Shown: piece after piece, positions 1 through 10,490 of the stretch
Position numbering within the stretch: the first letter of the stretch is position 1
How the letters are laid out: each line of letters opens with the position of its first letter
Source: Neelides folsomi
Lineage: Eukaryota > Arthropoda > Collembola > Neelipleona > Neelidae
Assembly: GCA_034687125.1 (NCBI GenBank)
Contig: JAQGBZ010000003.1
Span: 62,001 to 126,000 of the forward strand
Length of the DNA: 64,000 nt
Direction: 5' to 3'
Translations under genes and position numbers: made by a program
Notes under the pieces: model-generated
Database searches by the model: none
Seen by the model: the letters and a program-made list of their open reading frames with translations, nothing else
What the model was told of the DNA's origin: nothing

Positions 1-234
1 CACTCGATATTAACATGTAAAATAAATAGTAAATTGATTGACTCAATTCAATGATCCAAAGCTTTTAATAAGTAAGCTTTAGAGCTAGAGAAAGTCCATA
101 TTAACGAACATTTACCCTTTGTGAAACCTTGACCCTTTAAAATACTTTCATTTAGGTATATCGACATTAGTTCGTTCAATGTCAGCATAATTCAACTATT
201 TCTGTAGAAATTTAATTATTTTATTTTATTTCAG
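1..234 (+). other. Intron of the SEC23IP-like gene at the window edge
   Basis: AT-rich DNA ending in a pyrimidine-rich acceptor whose AG lies at 233-234, directly before an exon that is already in frame. No coding sequence or start codon for the following gene is seen here, so its 5' exons lie before the window. Confidence 0.6.
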
Positions 235-3200
235 CTGGCAACGAAGTAGCTGTTGAAAATCCAAACAACTCAAGCAATTCACCCGCTCTCATCGTCCCAA
301 ATGAAGACGAGCGCAGAGATGCAACGAGAAGGAATGAAGAATCTCCCGTTGCTCTCTTTGCCTCAACTTCTCAGACTTATGCGGACCCATTTGGTGCTCC
401 AATGCTTAGTGGACCTGTGGCCTTCAGCAGTGGACAAACGGAAGGAGTAGAATTGTCAAATTACTGTCCGCCACCCAGTCAAGGAGATTTCAGGTCATTC
501 GGAAATGGTCTTGGAAGTACCAGTGAGATCGACTTGACATCGCCCGTCAGCTCTCTTCACAGCCTCACAAGTTTCAGCCCGATTGCCGGCTCAAAGATAT
601 TACAAGAACCAGCTGGAATACAAAGTCAAATTCGACAACTCATTCCTGAAATCCCGACACTACCTGTTTCCGAATATGCTCAAATTGCCCAAACCACCAA
701 TTTCAATTTCGCTTCCAATGTTGGGATTGAAGCTCATGGGGTCAATCTAATCTCTCCTGGCCAATTGCCACCGCCTCCGAAATTGCCTTTACAGAGCCAC
801 GTTTCTAAAGGTAAAATTCCGATTTTAACTAGAGTAATACATTGATATATTGTTATTATAAATACTTAGGTATATGTACATATACATAAATATAGTACTT
901 TAATATTAAAGGGGAATTCTTATGAATTGCGACTCATAGGGATCACGTGTAGTGCATTTAGATAGGAAAATGTAAAAACGTTTTACATTTTTAGACGTTT
1001 TCACATTTACCTATGAGTCGCAATTTATAAGAATTCCCCTGGATCTTCCTATAACTACGTAATATTTATATTTGTTTAACTTTATTATTTATTATTATTT
1101 TACATTTTTATTTACTAGGAGGAATTGGACGTCGACCAGTTTATGCACAGTTCCCAGACATTTCTGCAAGCGTTTCAAATCCTTCGTTAGTTCCATTAGT
1201 TGGTGATCTATTTCCACAATCAGGACGCGAATCACTGAGCCATTTCAGGTTATTAGTTATATTTTACACATTTTGCTTTATTACTTTGCCTCATATATCT
1301 TTACACAGTTTTGTGCTTAGCTAGTATATTCGAGTAATACATACATATATAAATACATTAACATGTGTAAGTATATAAATATCAGTGTAGTCAAAAATAT
1401 TTTTCTCATATAGCCCAACACAATCAGATCAAAGTTTGGCTTCAAGTTCAAATAGCTCGATAATCACTCACTATCCAGCGGGGTTCCGGGAAAACTCATT
1501 CACTGGTGGTTCAATGGGAGCAGCCTCGCAATCAAGTTTAACATCCGAAGGATCGACAATGTCCATGTCGTCGCTTGCCCTCACACCCGTCACGTTCCAC
1601 TGGTATTGTATATTATCAAATCTTACAATTTCTTGGTTTTCATTATTTCCAAGTCTCAAGAAATAAATTGTGATTAGGTTTTACAAGAAGAAGGAATCTG
1701 ACGGAAAGATGACGTGGCTGCCTTTTACAATGGTTGACTCTGTCACATTAGAAGAAGCTTTCATGAATCGTAAGAAGGGATTATTCTTTAAAATCCTGAG
1801 ACTTTCCATTTCGTAATGAGGGGATTTAAAAGGATCGATTTTTTCAGAATTGCCAGATTCTGATGGTCTCGTTGCCACTGACGGAGGGAGATACGACGTG
1901 AACATCCATTTGAAGCTGAAACTGGCGGTTTACTGGGAAGAAACTCCCATGGAAGTTCGCCGATCTTCATGGTTTTACAAAGGGGCTCTCGATAAGCGAT
2001 TCACTCCATATGAAGAGGATTTCTCTATCAAACTCGAGGTATGCAATTTGCCATTCTGCCCCCAAATGACATATTATTTGAAATGCAAATGAGCCTACAT
2101 TAAATTACCCTCAGGAGGAGTATACGGAGGCGTTTCGCACAGGAGTTTGGCATAAGCGATTAGAATTTCCCGGAGGAGAAGCAATCATCTTTCAAAATCC
2201 CAACATTGTCGTGCACTTCTGCCAAGCTGCTTCTCCTGACGAATGGGGCAACCTTCCAGTAGGATATTAAATAAATAATTAATCTTTTCGTCTGACCCCA
2301 ATCTCCCGATGTTTTGTGTCCAAATCCCACATTGGTCTGTGATACAACTGACGGATAACATTTACAGGAGTCGGAGCTGCGCCCACGAGTCGTCAAGAGA
2401 GGCGTTGACGGGATTGACATTGACGACGGGGAAACTTCACAAATTGATCATCTTGTATTCCTCATCCACGGCATTGGAGCCATTTGTGATTTCAAATTCA
2501 GGAGCATTGTGGAGGCTGGTAAGAGTCCACAACAAAAGACCCATTCTCCGAATTAATCCTGGTGAAATGAGAAAGTAATTACGAGTCTATTGTTCCTCCC
2601 ATCTAGTCGACACTTTTAGGAGGCTGGGATCTCAAATGACATTCACTCACTTCAAGGGATCTCTGGATATTGGGGAAGCTGGAAGAGTTGAATTTCTTCC
2701 TGTCTCCTGGCACGGAGCTCTTCATGGAGAAAATGGGATCGATAGTCGACTCGAGAAAATAACTTTGCGTAGTATTCCAGTCCTTCGTCATTTTACGAAC
2801 GATACTTTACTTGACATCTTATTTTACACCAGCCCGCAGTACTGCCAGGTACATAAATTCAAAGGAAATATTTCCCTTCACCAATTTCCTCTTTGACCAG
2901 ACGATCCAGAACACTGTGGGAGGGGAGATGAATCGGATGTACAACTTGTTCTTATCGAGAAATCCCACTTTCAACGGTCTTGTAGCTCTCGCTGGCCACA
3001 GTTTGGGTTCTCTCATCCTCTTCGACCTCTTGTCACATCAACCAACGATCATTCCAGTTGCAGCGAATGGTGAACCCAAATCCGAGACTCATCAGTCTGG
3101 CAATATGCCACCGTTGAACGTAAATAACTCGCTCGTTCCTGACAGTCGAATAGTAAACTTATGATTAGTTATTAGTCGGCCGGCTTATTTTAGTCATTTA

Positions 3201-4815
3201 TTTAATGATTAATAATGTTGAATGATTTTACAGGTGGATCAACCAACGAGCTCATCAGTTGGGCAACCAGGAACTTCGGCCCAATCTGAGAAAATGGTAT
3301 CATTTACCATTGGCCCAGCAGGAACTGGCCAACCCTTCATCAATTATCCGACACTCGACTTCCATCCTACTGTTTTCTTTGCAATGGGTTCACCAATCGG
3401 TACGGTTTAACTTATTGACATTCAATTTTGGAATATTTTGGTTATTAAACGTTTATTTGTTCTATCAGCTATGTTCGTTACAATCAGAGGACTCGAAAGG
3501 CTTGGGGAAGACTTTCATTTCCCAACATGCCCGGCCTTTTTCAACATTTTCCATCCGTTTGATCCGGTTGCATACCGAATGGAGACACTTATTGATCCTT
3601 TTTACACCGAAAGGCCTGTGGTAATTCCCCACCACAAAGGAAGAAAACGGCTTCATTTGGGTATACATATACACATTAGTACATTAGTTATACATTTCTT
3701 AATTCATGTCGTCATCGTGTCAGGTTTCAAATGAGAGTTTAATTTATTGAATTAACATTAAAGTGCTATTACATTTAATATTTTTAATATATGTATAGTA
3801 TAGTAATCTATAGTATATATGGAATTAATAGATACTTTTATTTGGAAGTTAATGTAAAGTTGTTGACTTTAGAATTTAAGGAAACCATGATGAGGGTTGG
3901 AGAGAATTTGAGACAAAGGGTTTACGACTCCATCAGGTCAACTTGGCAAGCAATGACGAGCATTGCAAGTTTTGGAAGAGCAGCTGCTGAAGCCGAAGTG
4001 GAGAGAATTGTTGAGAACTATGAAACTGAAGTTCGTGAAGATGAGGAGTCAAGCACTCCTGGAGAGGATGGTGAGCAGATGCCCATAGGGAAATTAAATG
4101 GGGGTCGACGCGTTGATTATGTCCTTCAAGAGGCGCCGTTGGAAAGCTTCAACGAGTATCTCTTCGCTCTCAGCAGCCACGTCTGTTATTGGTACGTTTA
4201 AAATTATGCGAATTATGACAAAGAGTGGAAATTCATCTTTCTTTACTCAACCACAGGGAGTCAGAGGATACAATGCTGCTTGTCCTAAAAGAAATATATG
4301 GGTCGATGGGGATTTCACCAGATAGCCCGGGTAAATTCCCTTTAACTACCACCTCCACCGAACAACCTGGATCTTCTTCCTACGCGTCCCACTCGAGCTC
4401 TTCACACGCTCCTGTGCCTCCGTATATCCTAGGGACATCATCACTCACATCCACTCACGTTCCTGGACACACAAACTGTACTTCTTCACAACCGCCCCAT
4501 GCCAACATTCCTAGAGGTCCGTATGACGCTCAACCCAACTTTGTGCCAATGGTTTCATATTCAGCCTCGGCTCCAAACTTGACCTCTCACGCTCCAACTC
4601 TCTTTCCCAATGAACCAAGTGGGCAAATGGCGATTCAACCACCAATGAACAACTATGGGATATCTCAAATCGAAACTGGAGTTGGGCAACTTGTAATTGG
4701 CTCAAGACCTGTCAATGCCGCACCGACTCATGTTGGAATGGATCCCACTGCCCCGATTCAAGAACCTGGAGCTCCAATTGCTCCTCCGCCCTTGGCAGGG
4801 TTCGTCAGACGATAA
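235..4815 (+). CDS. SEC23IP: SEC23IP/DDHD2-type intracellular phospholipase A1, 5' partial
   Basis: Thirteen exons join in phase: 235-810, 1119-1248, 1414-1602, 1678-1769, 1848-2038, 2115-2258, 2368-2518, 2607-2848, 2901-3119, 3234-3399, 3469-3660, 3873-4191, 4257-4815 (about 1,055 residues here). Family members are cytosolic or ER/Golgi phosphatidic-acid-preferring phospholipases; SEC23IP binds the COPII subunit Sec23. Visible parts, in order: a Ser/Pro-rich N-terminal region, a WWE-type segment ([17 protein letters not shown]), the segment leading to HGIGAICDF, the lipase nucleophile elbow GHSLGS with its Ser, then a DDHD domain with [26 protein letters not shown] and [13 protein letters not shown]. 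The last two match SEC23IP/DDHD2 rather than DDHD1. The SAM domain that vertebrate SEC23IP and DDHD2 carry between lipase and DDHD parts is missing, and a Ser/Pro/His-rich tail of roughly 160 residues follows the DDHD domain. The first exon is entered two bases into a codon, so the true start lies outside the window. Confidence 0.93.
910..1040. mobile_element. Short palindromic MITE-like element in an intron
   Basis: Arms 910-940 and 1010-1040 are inverted copies of 31 bases with a single mismatch, both starting AGGGGAATTCTTAT. The 69-base interior holds a second small palindrome around the run TGTAAAAACGTTTTACA. It lies inside the 811-1118 intron, has no coding capacity, and shows no obvious target-site duplication. 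It is either a non-autonomous DNA-transposon derivative or a stable intronic hairpin. Confidence 0.55.
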
Positions 4816-7572
4816 CTTATTACGTAATGTCTCTCCAATATCTGTATTTAACTATTATTCATATCTGATCTATTTAATCAATCAGTAATACTAAAATCTA
4901 TACAAAATTGCAAAGTTTATTAGAAATTAAAATTGTCTCAATGCTAAAGTCTACAAATTAAATAAGGTAGTCAAAAATCTAATGTTTAAATGCCACGTTT
5001 TGTATTCACAAATTAAGATTAAAGTGAGACGAAAAAAATTATGGATATAACATTACTTGTGAAAAGCTTTCACTTTGACAAAAACATGTTTATTATTTAG
5101 TGTATCAAGTTTATTAAAAGTAAGATTTTATAATTCTATTTAGTATAATAAAGATGAAATTCAGATTAGAAAATGATTCAGAACAAATCTTGTAAAATGG
5201 AAAATATTGAAATATTCGATTTAAGATAAACTAGAGACTTGAAACTAAAGAGAAACTAAATGTAAGTACTGCTATTCTTCCAATAAAGTGAGTAAAATCT
5301 GTTAGTCCAATTACGTGTTAACCATGTTCAACAATAAGTAAAATGGCCCCAATATGCAAATGGATGCTATTTTTAATTTTAAAAAACCTGTGGTTGTTAT
5401 CGAATAAATTGTGCTATTTATCCTTTACTTGAACTATTGAGATTTTTTAATATATTATAATTTAATATATTATAACTAATTAATTTTAACTTTGCATTAA
5501 AAAAGAAGGTATTTGAACGAGAGAGTTTATATATTATTAAATTATTTATAAGCATAAGTGCTAGAATCTAGTTAGTAAATACCTTTATTTGATAACTTTG
5601 TTTTAAAGTGGCAGTTTTATAAAATAGTTATTTATATTGAATCAAATACATATTATTTTAACCCATGACCAAGTCATATGAACTATCGGAGTAAAAGGCG
5701 AAATGAAGGAATATTGGCTGCAAGATATTTTTCGCAAACCGTGCTAACATAAAAGTGTATGTATGTGGCAGCATGTGTTATTATAATATATTTACATAAA
5801 CCGCCGGTATTGGTTATTTTGGAAATTAATTTTTGATGCTCAGCGCAGTTCATTGTAGAATTATTTCCATTAATAAATCTTTATTGAATCGTAAATGTTG
5901 AACTTTCGCCTTATTTCTTGAATTTTAAAATATTTCTAAATATACGACATATAATATTTGATTCTTAAATGTGGTTTAATTTCATATTTAACATGATAGT
6001 ATTTTTAAATATCAATGATTAGATTTAAAAAGTTGAAATGCATAAATGTTACTTTTTTAAAAAGTATGTTTATAATCGTGATTCTAAACAGCAGTTCGAT
6101 TCATGCATAATATACTCACTACTATTGTAGTATGTGTAGTAGATCGTTTAAGCAATCTCAACATTCAATTTTTGATACAATAATATTTAATCTATGGATT
6201 GATAAATATTTAAACTACCTAATACTCGTCAATTGTAAATATTCCGTAACACATGTCTCCTATAGAACTCTTTACTACTTATTACTACATAAATAACTTC
6301 TGTCATTGCCCTCCGTGTGTATAATTGCTTCATCTTGGGTCTGAATGAGTTTTGCCAATTTTAAGGCTTTTTTATTCCCTCGTCGTAGGCCTCGGGATGA
6401 TGAAAACTTTTAAAATCAATTGGACGGGCAAAAGCAAATATATTGCCTAATGAAAAATCAATCTCAATTCCTCATTACGTCATTCAAACTAATTTCACAT
6501 AAGATTTAAAATATTTTTGGTTAATGCGATTTGAACTAAGCCTTAAGTTGTAACACAAAAGACAAAATAAAACAAATTCTCTCACAAAACTCGTAAATTG
6601 CGCTCATTAAACGATTTAATTATTAGTTTGTATTTCATGATTTCGGCCCTCAAAGGTTTAACGCTAGAAAGTCGTACAGAGGAGTTATTTGTTAATTATA
6701 TAACATATATTATAATATATTTAAATCTTGAAAATCATAAAATCTTGATTTTTAAATTAAAGAACAAATGTGAGTATCGATGATACATTATTAGTTAAAA
6801 ATAATTGGGTTAATTTATCACTTAACTACAATCATTTTTACAAAAATACATAGGTCCATATTCGTATAAAAGCAAAACAAACTTTTAAAATAACTAATTG
6901 TGAGTTTAAAAAATCATTGAGTAATTTGCTTCTGCCCAATCCAAATTTTCTTGAATTAACGACTCATGCATAAAATAGTACTTGTAGATAAAGTATTTAA
7001 TATTGTTCTACTAAACAATAGTTAATAATAACATATTTATATAATTTTATATATAATTAATACATATACCTATAGATTTATCGTATATTATAAATAGTAC
7101 ATACATTCACGTATTGTTAAACAAGTAAACTAATAACATGATTTAAAGTTATCTTGTAAGTATCTCACAGTTTTCAAAATAACTAGAAGTAGAATAGAAA
7201 ATAATTGGTTTTAGACAACCAAAAGCAAACTTGCAACGAGTACTTGTAAATTAGAAACAAGATACTACTAACAAAAAGAATTAAATGAATTTCATAATTA
7301 AAACAATAACGTCTTCATATCTCGATGAACAATACATGCAATCGTATAAAATAATTTTGTAGTAAATTAGGATTTGATATACATACAGTATATAAGAAAG
7401 AGTGATTGCCGTGACAAGGCCGATATTTTGCCTCCTCTCTTCGAGAGCTAATCGATAATTGTTTTTTAAAGTTATTACATGAACATAGTAACTGTATTTG
7501 TATTAATATTTGTATTTTATAGCCAATTGCTTCAAGTTAGATGCTTATTTATGAAATGACGATTCGTTTCTT
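4816..7572. other. AT-rich convergent intergenic region
   Basis: Lies between the 3' ends of the SEC23IP-like gene and Paip2. It contains several AATAAA-like words (for example near 5147 and 5282) that could serve the upstream gene, and a 15-base tandem unit around 5448-5475 (ATATTATAATTTAAT). No reading frame with protein-like composition or splice support was seen on either strand. Confidence 0.5.
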
Positions 7573-8167
7573 CTATGAAGTAGAATCCTTGTTAATAAAA
7601 TCGTGTCCGCCTCCACGAGGAACGAATTCGGCAGCTTCTGGATTGAGTGAGCTTGAAAAATTCATTCGGTTGAAGCCTCGAGACAAATCTTCAACTCTAT
7701 CGTCGACATGACCATGAGATTCCAAGTATGTTGGTGGAGGAGGAACCCGCAGGATCGGGCCTGTACTTTGACCTGTGTTCAACTCCGCTTCGATAGAGGC
7801 TTGGTATAGTTCGAAGTAATAGTTAACCATTTCTTCGTCTTCAAGCTCTTTCAACACCTGAAAAGAATACAGCGGTTGGAAATGACTATTTGATATTATT
7901 AAATATCACATTAAATATCTATAAAATATTAAGGATTGATAATTGGTTAAAATGTGTCCAATCCCCAACCTGCTCGTTGAATTCCTCTTCGTGCTCCATC
8001 CATAAAAATTCTGAAAAGTCGGGGGCGGCTTCTCCATTTGAAGGATTTGCGGGTCCGCCTTCCGCCCCAACTTCACTGCCTTCTCCGGTATTCGCCGAAG
8101 GTCCAGGGCGATTTCCTTCATCTCCATTAATCACCTCTTCTTCACTTTCTTTTGTTGGCAGCTTCAT
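7573..8167 (-). CDS. PAIP2: Poly(A)-binding-protein-interacting protein 2 (Paip2)
   Basis: Two exons, 8167-7970 and 7857-7573, join in phase 0 to give 160 residues (vertebrate PAIP2 is about 127). Paip2 displaces PABP from poly(A) and from eIF4G, repressing translation in the cytoplasm. Both PABP-binding motifs are visible. PAM1 is the acidic stretch FSEFLWMEHEEEFNEQ, running on into the Glu-rich segment of exon 2. PAM2 lies near the C terminus as SSLNPEAAEFVP, matching the MLLE-binding consensus LNxxAxxFxP. The N terminus is Gly/Glu/Pro-rich and low in complexity. The start chosen is the first ATG, eight bases after an AG (TTTAG) that may be the acceptor of a 5' UTR intron. The donor is GTTGGG, slightly weak, but both flanks align to the family. 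It converges on the SEC23IP-like gene across 2.7 kb. Confidence 0.9.
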
Positions 8168-8496
8168 ATTTGTAGCTAAAACATCAAAGAGGTTTATTAA
8201 AACCCAATTCAGTTCATGAAAAACGATAAAATAATATTTATCTCCATTTAAGTCTTATTAAATAATAATGTAATTTGCCAAGTTTAAAATTAATGTAATT
8301 CATATATTAATATAATCAAATTTCGATTTAGTGAAAAAACGTGATCCAACACATCTTTGAAAGATCATACGAAATTCCCTAATTATATATCTAATACTAA
8401 TTACTAATTAAAATTAAAATTAGTAATTAGATATCAGAGTATCTAACATAAAAGTAAATTGGTATAACTTTACTATCTATATTATCCATCTATGTA
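8168..8496. other. Upstream flank of Paip2
   Basis: AT-rich DNA, presumed 5' UTR, UTR intron or promoter of Paip2. It contains an imperfect palindrome at about 8383-8433 built from ATATCTAAT and AATTACTAATT words. Nothing else is recognised. Confidence 0.4.
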
Positions 8497-8498
8497 TA

Positions 8499-8901
8499 GA
8501 ACGTGTCTAAGAGTTAACGTCCTTTTTTAAATCAATAATAAAAGAATTTAATTCTAGTTAAATCTTTTTACAAACAGCATTTATATTGTCTAAATACATT
8601 GTAGAACACACACAATAACTTTATTTTGGAACTTGAGCTCCGTTGGCTTCAATACAACGTTGCAAACGTCCCTGGACGGCTTCGCATGCCCTTCTGCACA
8701 TAGTAACGGGTATTTCTGAAAACGCTTCGACAATGAACGCTTTTAGCTCGAGAATGGCTAATAGTTTAACCAATTCAACTTTTAGTTTGCTTTAAAACAA
8801 AGTAATGTAATACCCATCAAACGACCATATTAATAGGTTTTTATTATTTTTCGTAAACTTATGATTGATTTAAAAAAGGACGTTAACTCTTAGACACGTT
8901 G
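8499..8901. mobile_element. Internally deleted Tc1/mariner-type DNA transposon
   Basis: About 403 bases bounded by inverted repeats of about 38 bases that are identical apart from the outermost base. The left repeat begins AACGTGTCTAAGAGTTAACG at 8500; its reverse complement ends at 8900. Each end is flanked by TA (8497-8498 and 8902-8903), the target-site duplication of the Tc1/mariner superfamily. The interior keeps only the 3' end of a transposase gene on the minus strand, so the copy cannot move by itself. The near-perfect ends suggest a fairly recent, non-autonomous copy rather than an ancient relic. Confidence 0.85.
8621..8791 (-). pseudogene. Transposase C-terminal remnant (IS630/Tc1/mariner superfamily)
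   Basis: A minus-strand frame of 56 codons ending in TAA at 8623-8621. Its last part contains CRRACEAV, RLQRCIEANGAQVPK and then the stop, which resembles the C-terminal tail of Tc1/mariner transposases (a pattern like R..C....G.H). The DDE/D catalytic region, DNA-binding domain and start are all missing through internal deletion of the element. Residues upstream of about LELKAFIVEAF may no longer be original transposase sequence. Confidence 0.65.
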
Positions 8902-8903
8902 TA

Positions 8904-10490
8904 CTCTACCAGAAATGTGAAAGTCTAATTATTCTAAAAAACGATGCAAATTTCCAAAAGGATTTTCTAATTAAACTTTATAATCCAACCTAATAAATTG
9001 AATCATAGGTTTAGAAACTTTATATTCATTTATTGACTGTCCAAACATTAACATAACATTAGAATTTTTACATTAACTATAAGGACATGTTTATTAAAAT
9101 ATCAGAACTCGAAAACTTTGGTATAATTGTATCTTATGTAAAATAGCGATTAATTGATTAAATTAAAACTATTAAGATTAGTTATCGTAAGAAGATAGCC
9201 AAATATAAATTAAATTATAATTTAAATGCGCCAATAATTCCATTCGCAATCATATTACTTATATAGGGCGAGTTAAGAACCCATATGAAAGATCTATAGG
9301 GAGATATTTAGATCTATCCAATACATTCTACGAGAACTTCCATTCCTGTCGACATCTCGTTTTCAAAACCTCATGTGGCAAGAGAAAGGCAATAAGCACA
9401 CCACCTTCCATAGTAGTAGAACATAAGTGCACATCTACTATTCAAATTTACTAAAAGGTTAGTTAACTAACGATCATTTAAATGGCTTCCAAGTCCTGCT
9501 GGATCTCAACTACGCCTTACTGATGAAAAAAATGAGACCGACTTGAGAGTCGGGATTTGAAAAAAAGGAAGAGCGAACTGATGAAACACGGACAACTCTT
9601 GCAAATTGATCCTTCAACTCCAATTACCATCTAATGTACTTGCCCTAAAATTAGGATTTGATGGTATAATGGACATGAGGGAAGTGTGGTTTGGAAAACG
9701 AGCAAACCGAATTTACCTTAATATCCGAACGTGTCGTCCCGAGAGAAAAGGTGGCGGATCCACAGGCTGGGAGAAAGGCGTCCAATCAACGGGTAATATG
9801 GTTCCCCTCTGTCCCAACTTCTCACTGCGACCTGGGTCAAAAAGACTTTAAGGGACCGAACCAATCGCGGCGGATTCCAAGGTCGCAAATATTCACCTGA
9901 TCCCTCCCAAAACTCGCCGGAGTTTGAAAATGGACAATAGGGAGACGCGAGAGGTGTGAGCTGCGTAGGCCCAGTCTTTGAAATGGTCGTGTCGAGTGTG
10001 GAGGATCTTTTCCAACAACTTTACAATACCTCCAACTAAAATGCCTCACATTTCCCCGTTCGAGTCGTGCGGAGCCACGCAACGACTCCACTTGGCCCAT
10101 CGTTCCAAAGGGAGACACAAGTCTGACCCGACCTCCGCTCTTCCGCCATTCCTCGCCACAATTCCGACCTTGGGAAGACCATTTCGCGAAGTTTTTAAAT
10201 TCCCTTTATTGGAGGATTGCCGTTTGGACATTGAGCCCTTGTAATTTATAATAAGGGGCTTTCGAGCAAGAACTAGGGGCTGTTCCATATTGTGGGTTGT
10301 GAAGAGGAGGAGGGGACGACTCCCCCGAACCCCTCGTACGACAACAAAGTGTGAATCAGCTGTGTTGACTACTCTTCCCAAAGACCCTTCAACAAACCCC
10401 AAAGTTACATCGTTCCGTTTCTCTCTCCACTTCCTGCCCCCTTTTTACCAATATTTTCACCCTGACATTGGCCCCTTCCATGCGAGAAAC
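8904..10490. other. Intergenic and promoter region before BNIP3
   Basis: The first part is AT-rich with nothing recognised. From about 9,600 to 10,490 the composition becomes GC-richer and CpG-containing, and ends at the BNIP3 start codon, so it is probably promoter and 5' UTR. The open frames here (for example 9606-9851 + and 10046-10402 -) overlap each other and resemble no family known to me. Confidence 0.45.

Noticed and set aside
9606-10402. Several open frames on both strands before BNIP3
   Set aside because: They overlap one another, have no recognisable motif, and lie in GC-richer promoter-like DNA where stops are rare.
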